Shown here: piece after piece, positions 1-11,000 of the stretch
Numbering within the stretch: the stretch's first letter is position 1
Layout of the letters: each line of letters starts with the position of its first letter
NCBI RefSeq assembly: GCF_000715075.1
Contig: NC_134102.1
Coordinates: 97,791,766-97,855,765, forward strand
Length of the DNA stretch: 64,000 nt
Origin: Nicotiana tabacum
Taxonomy: Eukaryota > Streptophyta > Magnoliopsida > Solanales > Solanaceae
Reading direction: 5' to 3'
Program-made: the position numbers and the translations under genes
Notes under the pieces: generated by a model
The model's input: only the letters and a program-made list of their open reading frames with translations
Database searches by the model: none
Told to the model about the DNA's origin: nothing

Positions 1-1391
1 TCCAATATTTTTGATAGAATAAGGGGTGAAGTCCGTCTGGACCTGGAGCTTTAAAGGGTTTGAAAGAGAATAAGGCTTTGTTAACCTCACTATCATTGAG
101 GGGTCTGTCAAGTGAAGATATATCTAAAGAGTCAAAACTAATTGGGAGGTTACGATTTTTAGAATGATAGTGGGAAGTAGTAAAAACTTCTTCAAAATAA
201 TTTTGTGCATGTAGCAAGATATCATTGTGGTTGTCAATCCAATTCCCTAAATTATCTTTGAAGAAGCTAATATGGTTCCTTCTTCTTCTATTGGAGGCAC
301 AATTGTGAAAAAATCTAGTGTTGCGTCACCATCGTTGAGCAATGAGATCCTAGATCTAAGCTTCCAGTAATCTTCCTCTAATATCAAGTAATCATTGTAA
401 TCTTTTTGTAAGGATATTTTCAGGTTCTAAAGGAACGTTCTAAATGCATAATAAGGGGAGCATTGAATACCAAATAGTCTAGCCAAAATTTTCCTTTTTT
501 CCTAAAGATGTCTCCAAAAGTATTCTTACTCCAATCTTTAATATTTAGGGCAAATTTATGCATGGACGACTTGAAGTTATTATTAACGCAGGTTGATTGG
601 ACTATGTTGATAAAGTCGGGGTGCGTACACCAAATATTCTCTAACCTGAAGGGCTTTTATGGAGGGAAACATGTGAAGGAATTAAGTTTAAGGAGTAGAG
701 GATTGTGGTCCGAGTAGGTTTTAGGCAGGTGGGTTACTGAGGAGCTCGGGAAGAGGTTTAACCATTCTTCATTAGCTAGGAATATATCCAATCTTTCCAT
801 AATTAAACCTTTGCGTCTTTTCCTATGGTTAGAAGATGTATACTTATAGCCCTTGTAGCCTAAATCGACTAGCCTACATTTATTAATATTGTTCCAAATC
901 CTAGAGGTTCTAGAGTGACTAACCTTCCTACCTCCACATTTCTCGGATGACATGGTTATATAATTTAAATCACCTCCTACTAACCATGCTCCATCAATGG
1001 TGTTAGAAATATTTTCTAAGTAATGCCACATGATTTCTCTATCATAAATATTAGTGCTAGCGTAGACATTGCTAATTAGCCAAGAAAAGCGGAAAGGGAG
1101 TACCTCTATCATTGCATGAATTTCTTGGCTCCTCCTAGTAAAGTTATTAACAGTGACTACTTTGTGATTGTAGAGAATGACCAAACCTCCAGCTTGACCT
1201 TCAGCAGGCACCTCGATCATCTTTGTGAAATTGAAGTCATTTAGTAGGGTTGCATGGGAGCCGATTCTAGTCTCTAGTAATGCTATAAAGCAAGGCTTGT
1301 GGGTGTCAATGATTTCCCTAAACTTTCGACGGAAATCATCATTGTTTACTCCACGAACGTTCCAAAAGATGATGTTGGTGGCTCTATTCAT
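1..1391 (-). pseudogene. LINE ORF2 N-terminal part: endonuclease and start of RT, copy 1
   Basis: The endonuclease nicks the chromosomal target so that the RT can prime on the broken end. The intact 244-codon stretch 1391-657 begins MNRATNIIFWNVRG and shows the exonuclease-endonuclease-phosphatase signatures: NVRG, the metal-binding E in ALLETR, GGDLN, and the closing SDHN. It keeps the S of SDH that copy 2 has lost. From about 200 down to 1 the sequence matches the RT beginning of copy 2 (FKPFKAPGPDG region) and is cut by the window edge. The linker 200-656 carries stops and frameshifts. The reading frame is the same as that of ORF1, separated by a single TAA codon. Confidence 0.85.
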
Positions 1392-1403
1392 CCTTAATGG
1401 TTC

Positions 1404-4035
1404 TTAGTGGTTCGAGGTCATCTCCTCCCCCATAGTGGAATTGGGGTTGGTCCTTATGTAAGGGACTAAGATCACTGCATGGGAACCCACTGTTGGATCC
1501 CTTGGTGGCCTTATGTCAATGGAGAATTTGTACGTTGAGGGAAGACAGTTGAATATGAACTTCTTGCTCAATATCTCCTTGAAGAGTAGTACCTTTACCT
1601 TGTTTAGGTTTGAAAATTTCACACTCGATTCCATGTTTAGAGGCTCCATCTCTTCCTCCTCCTCTATTGGATTTCCTTCTTGTCCTTGATCGTTGGGAGG
1701 GGGGTTGGCTTCCATTTGATTTGTGATATTGGCTTGCGAGTTGGGGTGAGTTTGATTTGCTTGGGTGTCCCATGGTATGAGTACGGGGCTGATTTGGGAT
1801 ATCTCCTCTGGTAGGAAGAATGGAAGGGCCAAAGGGAGGGTCATTGGAATTTGTGGGTTTGCACGGGGAGGTAGGTTCCAGTGATTTTGCATGACTTGGA
1901 TTAGATTGTGATTCATGGTTGGTGCCAGGGATTGTAGCGCATTGTTGATCCATGTTTGGTTCATGTAGTTGTTCGTAGCTAATCTCACTCCTTCCGATAT
2001 TATTTGTGCAAGATATGGAGTATTCTGGATTACTAGAACAATATCCTGGCCATTAATCTCCATGTTGAATGAGATCGCAATGCCCATTAGCCCTGCTTCC
2101 ATCCAAGATAGGGGCTGGTAGTTTGGGGGGTAGAGGTGGAGATGTGTAGTAAATCGTTGGGTTTGGCAGTTGAGAATGGAAGGGAGGAAGGTTGTTCATA
2201 GTTGTTCTAGGTTCCTGGCGAAGAACTTAGATTAGTATGTTTCTTATTCTCATTGAATAAGGTAATCTCGGCATATTGGGGCTCTTTGGGACTTATAGAT
2301 TTAGATATTCTATCAGTGTGCTTGATGGTGGGAAAGGCAGTAGGCAACTTTATAGGAGTAGGTTCTAATTGCATGGGAGGGGAGTGGGGAAGCGTAAGGG
2401 TTTCAGCATGATCTAATGAAGATCTTGTAGTTGCCACGTGTTCTAAGGTTATGTCCATTTGTTTTGTTTCTAGTGTCTCATTGGACAAATATTGGAGGAA
2501 TGTGTTAGGGTTGAGAGGAGTCTTACCCAAAGAGGGTGGTTGAACACCAGTAGGGTAGGTGATTTCGTGATGTTTTGATTGGGTTAATAGGCATGTTGTA
2601 TTGGCATGCTATTTTTCATTAAGAATCTTAACATCCAATAGATTGCCACTAAGTTATTTTTTATCTAATGATTGTATCATATAAGGGCTTGAATTAGTAG
2701 TGTTTGCCACGTGTAGGCAGTAGGTATTAGGAGTGTTAAACTTAGCTTCCATGCATTGGTCAGATATCTCCTCAATAGTCATTGGTTTAAAGTCATTAGT
2801 TGATACTGTGGGCGGGTTTTCTAGGGAGGAGAATTTGTTATTAGTATACAAAGGATTACCAGTGTTATTAGGGGCGTGATTATGATTAAAACCTTTAATT
2901 TTGAAGGACTTATCCTTTGGATCTTTTTCAGCGAATTTTAATTTATGAGTTTGGAGAAACTTACCTGTATCTGCATTGAAGATTTTGACATTAATACATG
3001 GGGTTGCTGAGTCGTTAAATGCAACTAGTTGTGATCGTGTGCCCCTATTTTTAGCCTTGTTGAAGGAAACTGTTTGCCATTCTTCACCACTTGGCTGCTA
3101 TTGCATTACCTGGAAATTCTGTTGTTCGTGGACGTTTGGACTTTTTAATGACATAGAGTAGGGACAGTGGAGATTAATGTGTCCAAGTCTTCCACATTTC
3201 TTACATAAGAAGTTTTCTCCCTCGTATTGAATGGACTGCTTATGCGGCCAATAAGAATAAATGGTTTAACTGGCTGGTCCATGGGGATTTCCACACAAAG
3301 CCTAGCATAACGACCTCTTAGGGTTGTCGATGTACATGCATCAACTTTTAATAATCTTCCAATTGTGTTCCCAATTTTTTGAAGGACCACACCATCATAG
3401 AACTCGGTAGGGAGATGTGGTAAACGAACCTAGATGTCTGTATGGAGAGGCTTAGCTTATATTGCCACTAAGTTTGGCTCCCACTTTTGCACTGAGAGGA
3501 AATGCCAATTAATAAACCACGGACCCTGGTGCAAGACTTTGGCTAAATTTTCTTCTTTTGTAAACTTAGCAATGTAATAATCTGCACCTAAGTCAATTAA
3601 TGTGAAATTTTCTGTAATCTTCCATTGTTCTTGGACTTTCCTCCTTAGGTAGTGGTGCACAATATGCTTTCCCATGAGTTTTATGATGACCGATTATTTC
3701 CAAGGATGATAAATGAATTATAGACCTTCAGATGATAGACTAACACTATAGCCTTCATTTATTGTATACGTATCACGCGTGTTACAGTCCATAGGCTTTA
3801 GTGATTGTGCTTCTTGGCGAGTAGGCTTAGTGGGAAAAGCTTCAAACTGGATTGCGATATTGTGTAGGTTAGTGTCTGCGAGTAATTTGTCTTTGAAGGA
3901 GGGGGTATCCTGAGTAGGAAAACTAGGAATGACCCTTGAATCTCCATTAATGGCGTTATTGGTTGCGATATCTGGTGGCTTTGGAGGAATTTGGGAAGTT
4001 GTTTGGTTAGCAGTAGAGGTGGTTTCTCTGCTCAT
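1404..4035 (-). pseudogene. LINE ORF1 (nucleic-acid-binding Gag-like protein), frameshifted, copy 1
   Basis: ORF1 proteins of plant LINEs bind the element RNA. The start ATG is at 4035 (MSRETTSTANQTTS). The piece at 3675-3457 holds a DUF4283-like segment with KVQEQWKITENFTLI and VLHQGPWFINWHFLSVQKW. A CCHC zinc knuckle, CKKCGRLGHINLHC, is encoded at about 3170-3213 with all four ligands present, but in a different frame from the preceding piece because about one base is missing near 3245 relative to copy 2. The tail (2102-1404) is proline-rich, then acidic (EEEEEMEPLNMESS), and ends with TAA 11 bases before the endonuclease ATG. Several other stops break the reading frame. Domain names come from recognition of the family, not a search. 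Confidence 0.8.
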
Positions 4036-4050
4036 CCCTTAGTGAGAGAA

Positions 4051-4184
4051 GAGAGAAAAATATGACCACAAAATAATTCTAAGGAGCATAGTTTGTTGTA
4101 CTAGAATAATTTATTTGTCAAATCCTTAGAATAAGAAGGAATCAGGAAACAATAAATAATTTTCAAAAAATGATCATACACTTG
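4051..4184. other. Short AT-rich spacer, pre-insertion genomic DNA
   Basis: This 134-bp stretch lies between the 5' end of LINE copy 1 and the target duplication of element C. It is AT-rich, with no ORF, repeat or recognisable signal. It is probably original host sequence or an older unrecognised repeat. Confidence 0.5.
4180..4184. repeat. Left target-site duplication of element C (acttg)
   Basis: acttg lies directly before the LTR terminus TGTGTGACCC. The matching actta lies directly after the other LTR at 55038-55042. Five-base duplications are typical of Ty3/gypsy integration. One mismatch fits age. The pair is the main evidence that both outer LTRs belong to one insertion. Confidence 0.7.
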
Positions 4185-4640
4185 TGTGTGACCCAAAATT
4201 TAGATCCGGGTTTAGACAATTAGATTTAATAAAATAGAGTCAATCTTAGCCAATATTAATTTCCAAAAGATATATTGACTAGTTTTATAGTAAGATAATT
4301 CGTATATTATCTAAGTAACAATAATTGTTGATACCACTTGCAATACTCAAGGACCTAAAAAGGAAGGGGATAACATTAAATAATAATAAATAATATTTAA
4401 GTAAATAAGAACATGTGAGTCACCCGAAAAGGGTGAGATCCGTGGATATTTTTCTGACAATGATGAATGATTGATGAGCCTTTGATATTCAGAATGTTCT
4501 TGGATCGTGTGGAAAATTTAGGCAAGAATCTTAAGAAAACGGTATATTTTGTATGTGTGCTATAAAGCAAGATTCTACAGAGAAAGTCAATGTGTTCTCT
4601 TACAAGTGAATATCTCATACCTCATAACTATCTCTCTTTC

Positions 4641-4651
4641 TATTTATAAGG
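4641..4651 (-). promoter_or_regulatory. TATA box of element C LTR (3' LTR copy)
   Basis: On the minus strand the sequence reads CCTTATAAATAG followed by an AG-rich stretch. The 5' LTR has the same site at about 54752-54762. Its position inside the LTR fits a U3/R boundary. No transcription data can be inferred. Confidence 0.5.
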
Positions 4652-4719
4652 AAACATAAATCTATAAACCTTAATAGTACAGATCCAGAGAATATTCATA
4701 GGAATATTCTCTTTAAAGT

Positions 4720-7498
4720 TGTAACAATCCGACCGGTCTTTTTACTTTTTAGGTCTCTGTTCCCCTAATTAAGACTCTTCGTATGTGCCTTTACTCTTTT
4801 ATGACTTGCGGGGATGGTTGACTTGGATTGAAAGAGGCCGGGTTGAAATCGAAATACTTGGTTCCTTAGTGATGGCCTAAGACAACTAAGTTTGACTTTA
4901 GTCAACATTTTTAGTAAACGACCTCGGAACCGAGATTTAACTGTTCCAATAGGTTTGTATGATAATTTTGGACTTGGGCGTGTGTTCAGATCGGGTTTCG
5001 GATTATCCGGGAGTATTTCAACGCTTAATGTTGAAAGTTGGCGCATTGATGGTTTTCAAGTTCTTCAAATTTGATTTGGAGTAGATTTAGGTGTTATCGA
5101 GATCCGTTTGGGATTCTGAGCCTAGGAATAGTTCCGTACGATGATTTACAATTTGTACACAAAATTTTGTGTAATCTGGAGTTGATTTGATGTGGTTCGG
5201 ACGCTTGATTGCGATTTTAGAAGTTCTTGAAGTTCATTATATTTTTATGCATTTTGGCATCCGATTGATGATTCTAGATGTTATTTTGGTGTTTTGATCG
5301 CGCGAGTGAGTTCGTATAATATTTTTAGAGTTGTGTGGATGTTTGGTGTGGAGCGTGGGCTCGGGTGAGTAGGGAACATGGTTCGGAGTGTTTGGAAGAA
5401 CTTCAGTTTTGTTGGTTTTGGTCTGGTGCTTCAGGTCTCGCAAATGTGAGATTTTTTTCGCATTTGCGAGGACGTCTACGCATTTGTGAGGTTGGGGTGG
5501 CACTATTGAGTTCGCATTTGTGAAGAAATTGATCGCATTTGCGATGGCATCTGGGCGTAGAATTTTCCGCATTTGTGATCCTTTTGTCGCTTTTGCGAGG
5601 TGCCCAGCTTCGCATTTGCGTGCTTTTGTGTCGCATTTGTGACTTAGGAAGAGTTGGTCAGGCTTCCTGTTGCGAAGCCATTGTCACATTTGCGACCATC
5701 GCATTTGCGAACCTCATGTCGCAAATGCGACATCTAAGACTGGTATAAGAACTTTTAATTCGAGACTTACCCTATTTTCCACACACTTTCACTTGGTCTT
5801 GAGCGATTTTCTGAGCACTTTTGTGGGGGATTCTCATCAACATCACAAAGTAAGTAAACTCTACCTATTTTTAAGTTAACTACGTGAATTATAGGTAGAT
5901 TAAACATGGAAAATTAGTGAAATTTGTGGGATTTTGTGAAAAACCTAGGGTTTAGGTGAAATTGAGATTTGATCATGGATTTGATTGTGGAAATCGGAAT
6001 AAATTATATATTTGTGTTCGTGAGGTTATGAGTAATAATTATTTATTAAACTTTTTTGGAATTTGGGCACGTGGGCCCGAAGGTGAATTTTAGGAATCTT
6101 CCAATTTGGGTTGGGTAATTACTCTAACAATTAAATTATAGACTTTTGAGTATATATTGATTAATTTATTTAATATTTGGCTAGTTTTGGATTGCGTGGT
6201 ACCGATTTGAGGCTTTAGTTTGAATTATGGACCAGGAAGAGAACTTGAAAATGAGGTAAGTCTCTTGCCTAACCTTGTAAGAGGGAATTCTTCCCATAGG
6301 TGCTATAAATGATTGTATTGCTAATAGTTGTGGGTTCTACGTGTGCACGATGTGACGAGAGTCTGCACGTAGCTAGAAATCATACTTATGTCCGGGTAGT
6401 TTTAGGACTCTACCATGTATTACTTGCATTACTTGTACTCAACTTGTTAGTTTGACTCCTTAAATTATATTTTAAGATTGGATAAAGGATTTGTAAAGAC
6501 TGAGTTTCACTAATTTGAGTTTTTGGCGGGTTACTTGAGTGTTGGTGGAAACTATACCTTCCTTGAGTATTATTCTTATCTAGTAGCCGTTTATCGGAGT
6601 TCGTAGAGTATTCTCCCTTCTTGTGGATCGGACGACATTATAATAGATGCATCTATGGTTCGCGCCGGTTGACCCTCGGCAGTGTACACATTATTCTGGA
6701 TCGGGCCGTACGACCTCGACATAAATCGTGCGTGATATTACTCGGAGTCTGGATATGCTTGATATTTCCTCCATGATTTGACAATTTGTAAATACTTGAC
6801 GGCTCGTAATTATTGAAATGAGTATGTGATAGTTGGAAACTTTAATCGATATTTAGTTAAAGAATCACTTATTTATTGTTCACTTATTTGTTATTATTGA
6901 TATACTCCCTGCCTATTTTTAATTTGTGCACTTTATTTATTGACCCTTAGTAAGTGTCGATGTCGACCCCTCGTCACTACTTCTTTGAGGTTAGACTAAA
7001 TATTTACTGGGTACATGTTGTTTATATACCCACGCTACACTTCTGCACTAATCGTGCAGGATCTGAGGCAAGTACATCTGGCGGCCATTAAGGTGCCTAC
7101 CCCCTTACCTAGAGGCTTAGTGGTGAGCTTCTCTCTATGCCCGTTCTGTAGCGCCCGGAGTCTCTTCCTGTTGTATTTACCTTTCTGTCTATCTTACTTC
7201 AAACAATAGTATAGGAGGTTTTGTATATTCTTCTAGTTTGCTCATACACTCGTGACACCGGATTTTGGGAATATTCTAGTGGACATTTTATAGTTTTAAG
7301 TATTAAATTCACCATTAAACTCTTTCGTTATTTTATGCTTTACTTTACTAAAATTACCTATTAATCATTCTCTTATTAATTGAAATCAATTACTTTAAAA
7401 ATATTAAAAGGAACAATTACATGGATAGTTCACCGTTGGCTTGCCTAGCGGTGACGGGATGTGCCATCACGGCCTATAGTGGGAATTGGGTCGTGACA
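4720..7498 (+). mobile_element. Solo LTR S1 (gypsy-type, 2.78 kb) inside element C's 3' LTR
   Basis: It begins TGTAACAATCCGACCGGTC and ends GGGTCGTGACA, the same imperfect terminal pair (TGTAACGACCC/GGGTCGTGACA) as the LARD LTRs, but in plus orientation. The five bases before it are aaagt (4715-4719) and after it gaagt (7499-7503), a target duplication with one mismatch. The interrupted C LTR resumes exactly after the right copy. There is no internal region or second LTR, so it is a solo LTR left by LTR-LTR recombination. It contains the motif cluster at 5438-5730 and no protein-coding sequence. Confidence 0.85.
5438..5730 (+). repeat. Cluster of about 12 TCGCATTTGCGA-like near-palindromes in S1
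   Basis: Twelve copies of a 12-base motif (variants TCGCATTTGCGA, ACGCATTTGTGA, TCGCAAATGCGA and one TCGCTTTTGCGA) occur in 293 bp with irregular spacing of unrelated sequence. Both motif orientations occur. The cluster ends just before a TATA-like TATAAG at 5744-5749. It is not a simple tandem repeat, because the spacers do not match. Confidence 0.85.
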
Positions 7499-7725
7499 GA
7501 AGTCTTATCTAAAACTAGCCATTATTATTCCTTTTTAAGAGGAGTGCTCGTCCTCGGCTTCGACCTGTGATGACTCCCTGACCAAATCCTTCGTCTCTCG
7601 CTAGATCACTTCGACCTTGAATTCGCCTCTTGATGAAGTCATACTGAGGACACGTGGAAGCTCTCAAAGGCTCTCTTAATGTTGATATGGTCTAAACATA
7701 ACTAAATTAACTTTTGGCCCATACA

Positions 7726-7745
7726 GTTAGTCCCTCCGCTTGTTG
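7726..7745 (-). other. Polypurine tract of element C
   Basis: On the minus strand this reads AAGCGGAGGGACTAAC directly before the LTR terminus TGTATGGG. Plus-strand DNA synthesis of LTR elements is primed from such a tract, so it marks the 3' LTR side. Confidence 0.65.
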
Positions 7746-8032
7746 AGGTCGTCCTCGCGGGGGAGCTCAATGAGCGGATAATGTCGTTCATGGTCGAGCT
7801 TGTCAAACAGATAACATAGGTCGTACTCGTTGTAGGTCATTGGTGACGTGGCTCTTGATTGGTTCTGCCATTTCGATCTTTGTGCTAATCATGACCAGCC
7901 ATTTCGATTCTAGTGCCCCAAACCTTATAAATAGGGGAGGACTTGTTGAGTTTAAAGTTTTTTACACTCTCTCTACTTCTCAAGCAAAAATTCTTCTCCT
8001 CCTTCATAAGATTTTACCGTCCTTTTATATAC
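7726..8032 (+). promoter_or_regulatory. Promoter-like remnant of element C's 3' region, antisense to C
   Basis: This 307-bp piece is the only internal part of C left on this side. On the plus strand it shows in order an ACGT core (TGACGTGGC, about 7850), an inverted CCAAT motif (ATTGG, about 7858), and a clear TATA box (CTTATAAATAGGGG, about 7922-7935), followed by a pyrimidine-rich CTCTCTCTACTTCTC leader. Tat-lineage elements are known to carry extra, often antisense, ORFs between pol and the 3' LTR. A plus-strand promoter here fits that layout, but the ORF it would have served has been deleted. Function is inferred. Confidence 0.45.
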
Positions 8033-11000
8033 ATAACATAGGCTTTATAGTTAATTCAATGAATTGTTCTTTAATTGCTAATTAATTAGGTTACTATGTT
8101 AATAATTCAAAATTAGTGTTATAATTTATGAAGTAAAATATTTTCTAAATACTTAATTACAATAATTAGTAGTATATTTGATATTTATAATTTTACTATT
8201 TTTTATTGGAAATAATTTAGTTTATTTAATTTAATTTTAAAAGGGGTTAAAAGGGTAAATGGCTATAATTGAAACTCTTTAATTAAACATATATGGGCAA
8301 TCTTTTAAATTAGTTTTAGCCCAATGTGCAAGTCCATGTCCGAAAATACCCAGTCCAACAACCCCCCTATCCCTTTCCTCACTCATTTCCTCTCAAATCC
8401 CAGACCAAAATCAGTTCCAAACCTTGCACCAAATCATGCAAGGGCGTGAATCTTGACCCATATTCGTCCTCTTTGCTTCCTTGTTCGTGAATCCCATTGG
8501 AACCTTTCCATTTCATCACACGTTTTCAGAATCTTGAGTTCTCTGAACTCGAATACAAACATGAAACTTCAAGTCCTATGGGCGGCTGGTCTTTACTCGA
8601 TAGATATTCACTCGCCACGGCTGTCGTGCACTCAGGTAAGAGTCTCATTCATTCCTCTCTTAGATTCACTCTGATTTCACTCTGATTTTACCCTCTCTGC
8701 TATCATCATCTATCTTCAGTCATCTTTCAATATTGATTTTTGAATTTGGAACCCTAGGGACTATATATTGGGGCCTTGAATTCCCTCTCCTAACACACAA
8801 CAATATGCACCTACTAACTACACCTAATATCTGAGAATTTAATAGTTGTTCAAGAGAATTAAAGTCCAAGTCTTGGTCAATTTCTGCCTTTTCTTTTCTC
8901 TCTGATTCTGAGTGTGTTACTGATTAGGAGCTTTGAGCTATTGGCTTCCTAAAGGCTAATTTGAAGTCTCATTTGGTTTGTATCCCCAAAGGAGGTCAGT
9001 AAAACCTCAACCTTGTTTTTCTTTCACTAGTTTAAATTCCTGAATATGAATTACTTTACTATTGTTTTGTTGAATATCTTATTAACAATGTGTTCATGTC
9101 TTTTAGCCATTTTATGTGCTTGTTAATGACTGTTAGGTAGATTCTGCAACCATGAAATTATTTAAGTTATTGAATGCTGATGTTGATACGCATATGAATT
9201 ATGATGATTTGTGTCTACTGTTAACTTTGAAATGACCTAAGACTTCTTAATGTTCTTAATAGCTCGTTTCAAGCCTCTTTAATGCTCTGTTATTTCATTT
9301 ATGAATTTTATGCCTGTCTTGAATATTACTTACATTTCATGACGATTCATTTAATAACTTAGACTCAAATAGAGTGTGATCCTATAAGTGTTAAGAATCG
9401 GACTGATACCATAACATTAAGGCCTTAGCTTATGACTTTTGAACTTGTTTACCTCTTTAATATGCCTATGTGATTCTGTTATTTGCTTGATTAAACTCAT
9501 GATTGTTTATGCAAATCTGTCCTAAGCTAGTTGGATCTTTGTATCACTTATATGTATGCTCCAGGATTACCTTATGCTTTGCTTAAGCCATGAAGTAAGG
9601 ATGAGACGCGTGTGAGTTATGATGATATATTTGTTTAGTTAAAATATTACTGCTAAGTTCCATTATGCCTAAAACCCTATTCCAGAAGTGCTTAACATGT
9701 TTCTCCAATGTGATGATACCCTTATCATTTTCTTGAAACTCATTTGGTGACACTGCTAGTAATACTGTCATAATATGACCTTTGCTAAGTATCTTTTGTG
9801 TGTCTGCGATCTTGTACTCATTTGTATTATTCAATGCCTCTGTTTGTCCTTCATGACTACGTACATGCCCACACTGTTTTGGAACTTCACTAAGCTCTCT
9901 TAAGTAGATTATACTTAACTTGTAAACTTTAAAGAGACTCTTTTGGATGTTGCTGTCATGGATATACAATATGCTCTATTCTTAATGGGATTATTATGAA
10001 GTTGAAACTCTTAGGAAGAAATAATTATGTCATTAATTTTAAAGTTGAGAAAAATTGATGGCTTGAGATTCTGCTAAGTACTATTAGGAGCTCTAATTGG
10101 ATTTATGAACCTGTAACCTTATTATTATCCTTAGAGGTCCTAACTGCAGCTTGCTAATTTGTAATCCTGCTCATATTCCTAGAAGTTCTATTATAGGTTT
10201 AGAATTTGTAACCTTGTTAATGTTTTTTGAAACTCTGATATATAGTCTGACATCTCTGGTAATACTTGTAAGGGCCCAACTGTGAATTGCTGCATTGAAC
10301 CTTTGCCAATACTGTTTGAATGTTCTATTTAGTTATCAACTTATGCCTCTTTTTTAAGGCTACTGATCTGTATTTATCATTGAAGTTGTTTGCCTATATC
10401 TTTGTTAATACTTTTTGGGAGTTTCAATTGGAGCTGTTAACAAGACCTAAGTTAAAACCGATCTTTGATTAGTCTAACTAAAGGCTGTTAAGGCATATGT
10501 GTTTGTGCTTATAATTGTTGCAGACTTGGACAATATGATCTTTCTATCCTTAAGATATATGATTTCAAGTGTTTGATTCTTTAACAGTAATATAATAATG
10601 TTCCTGCCTCTATGTATGTTTGAAGTTAATCACTTTTGAATCTGCTTAGCATGTCACTCATAGTGAATTATCCATTTAGCTTTGAAATATGGTTATAACA
10701 ATATGGATATGTTGTTTTATAGTCTTATAATGTCCTACTTTAGCCATCATGGGAAGGGTATATACTTCTGTGGTATGGCACCACTGTGGTGTTGGGATTT
10801 ACAGTGAGAGTGCCTCATTGGAACTTAAACCTGTTGGGAAGTGTGAATGTGAGAGGTTAGGGGTATTTGGGAGTAGAGTTTAGCTCTTGGTTAGGCTACT
10901 CTCCCTGACACAAGTACTGCCCTAGGCCTTGAGACCCTTAGAACTTTGAAGTGTCAGGGATCCAACGAGAGACTTGACCTTGAATGGAACTCTACCCTTA

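Larger units (their letters stand above)
1..4050 (-). mobile_element. LINE (non-LTR retrotransposon), copy 1, 3' part outside window
   Basis: Read on the minus strand, the element starts near 4050 and runs off the window at position 1 inside the reverse transcriptase. It parallels the LINE at 58931-62977 almost base for base (offset about 58,930) and is clearly the same family. Order of parts: ORF1 (DUF4283-like domain, zinc knuckle, proline-rich and acidic tail), apurinic-type endonuclease, linker, and the first part of RT. The 5' boundary is placed where the two copies stop matching, just upstream of the ORF1 ATG. The flanks differ, so the two copies are separate insertions rather than a segmental duplication. 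No target-site duplication can be assessed because the 3' end is missing. Confidence 0.9.
4185..7725 (-). repeat. 3' LTR of element C, split by solo LTR S1
   Basis: The termini are TGTGTGACCC at 4185 and cccataca at 7725, an inverted TGTATGGG/GGGTCA-type pair on the minus strand. The halves 4185-4719 and 7504-7725 together correspond to 54284-55037. A minus-strand TATA box (CCTTATAAATAG) lies at about 4641-4651. The polypurine tract on the C internal side (7726 onward) identifies this as the 3' LTR. Confidence 0.85.

Noticed and set aside
5335..5879. Overlapping open frames rich in Arg-Ile-Cys on both strands
   Set aside because: They are translations of the TCGCATTTGCGA motif cluster in S1, without codon structure or homologous domain.
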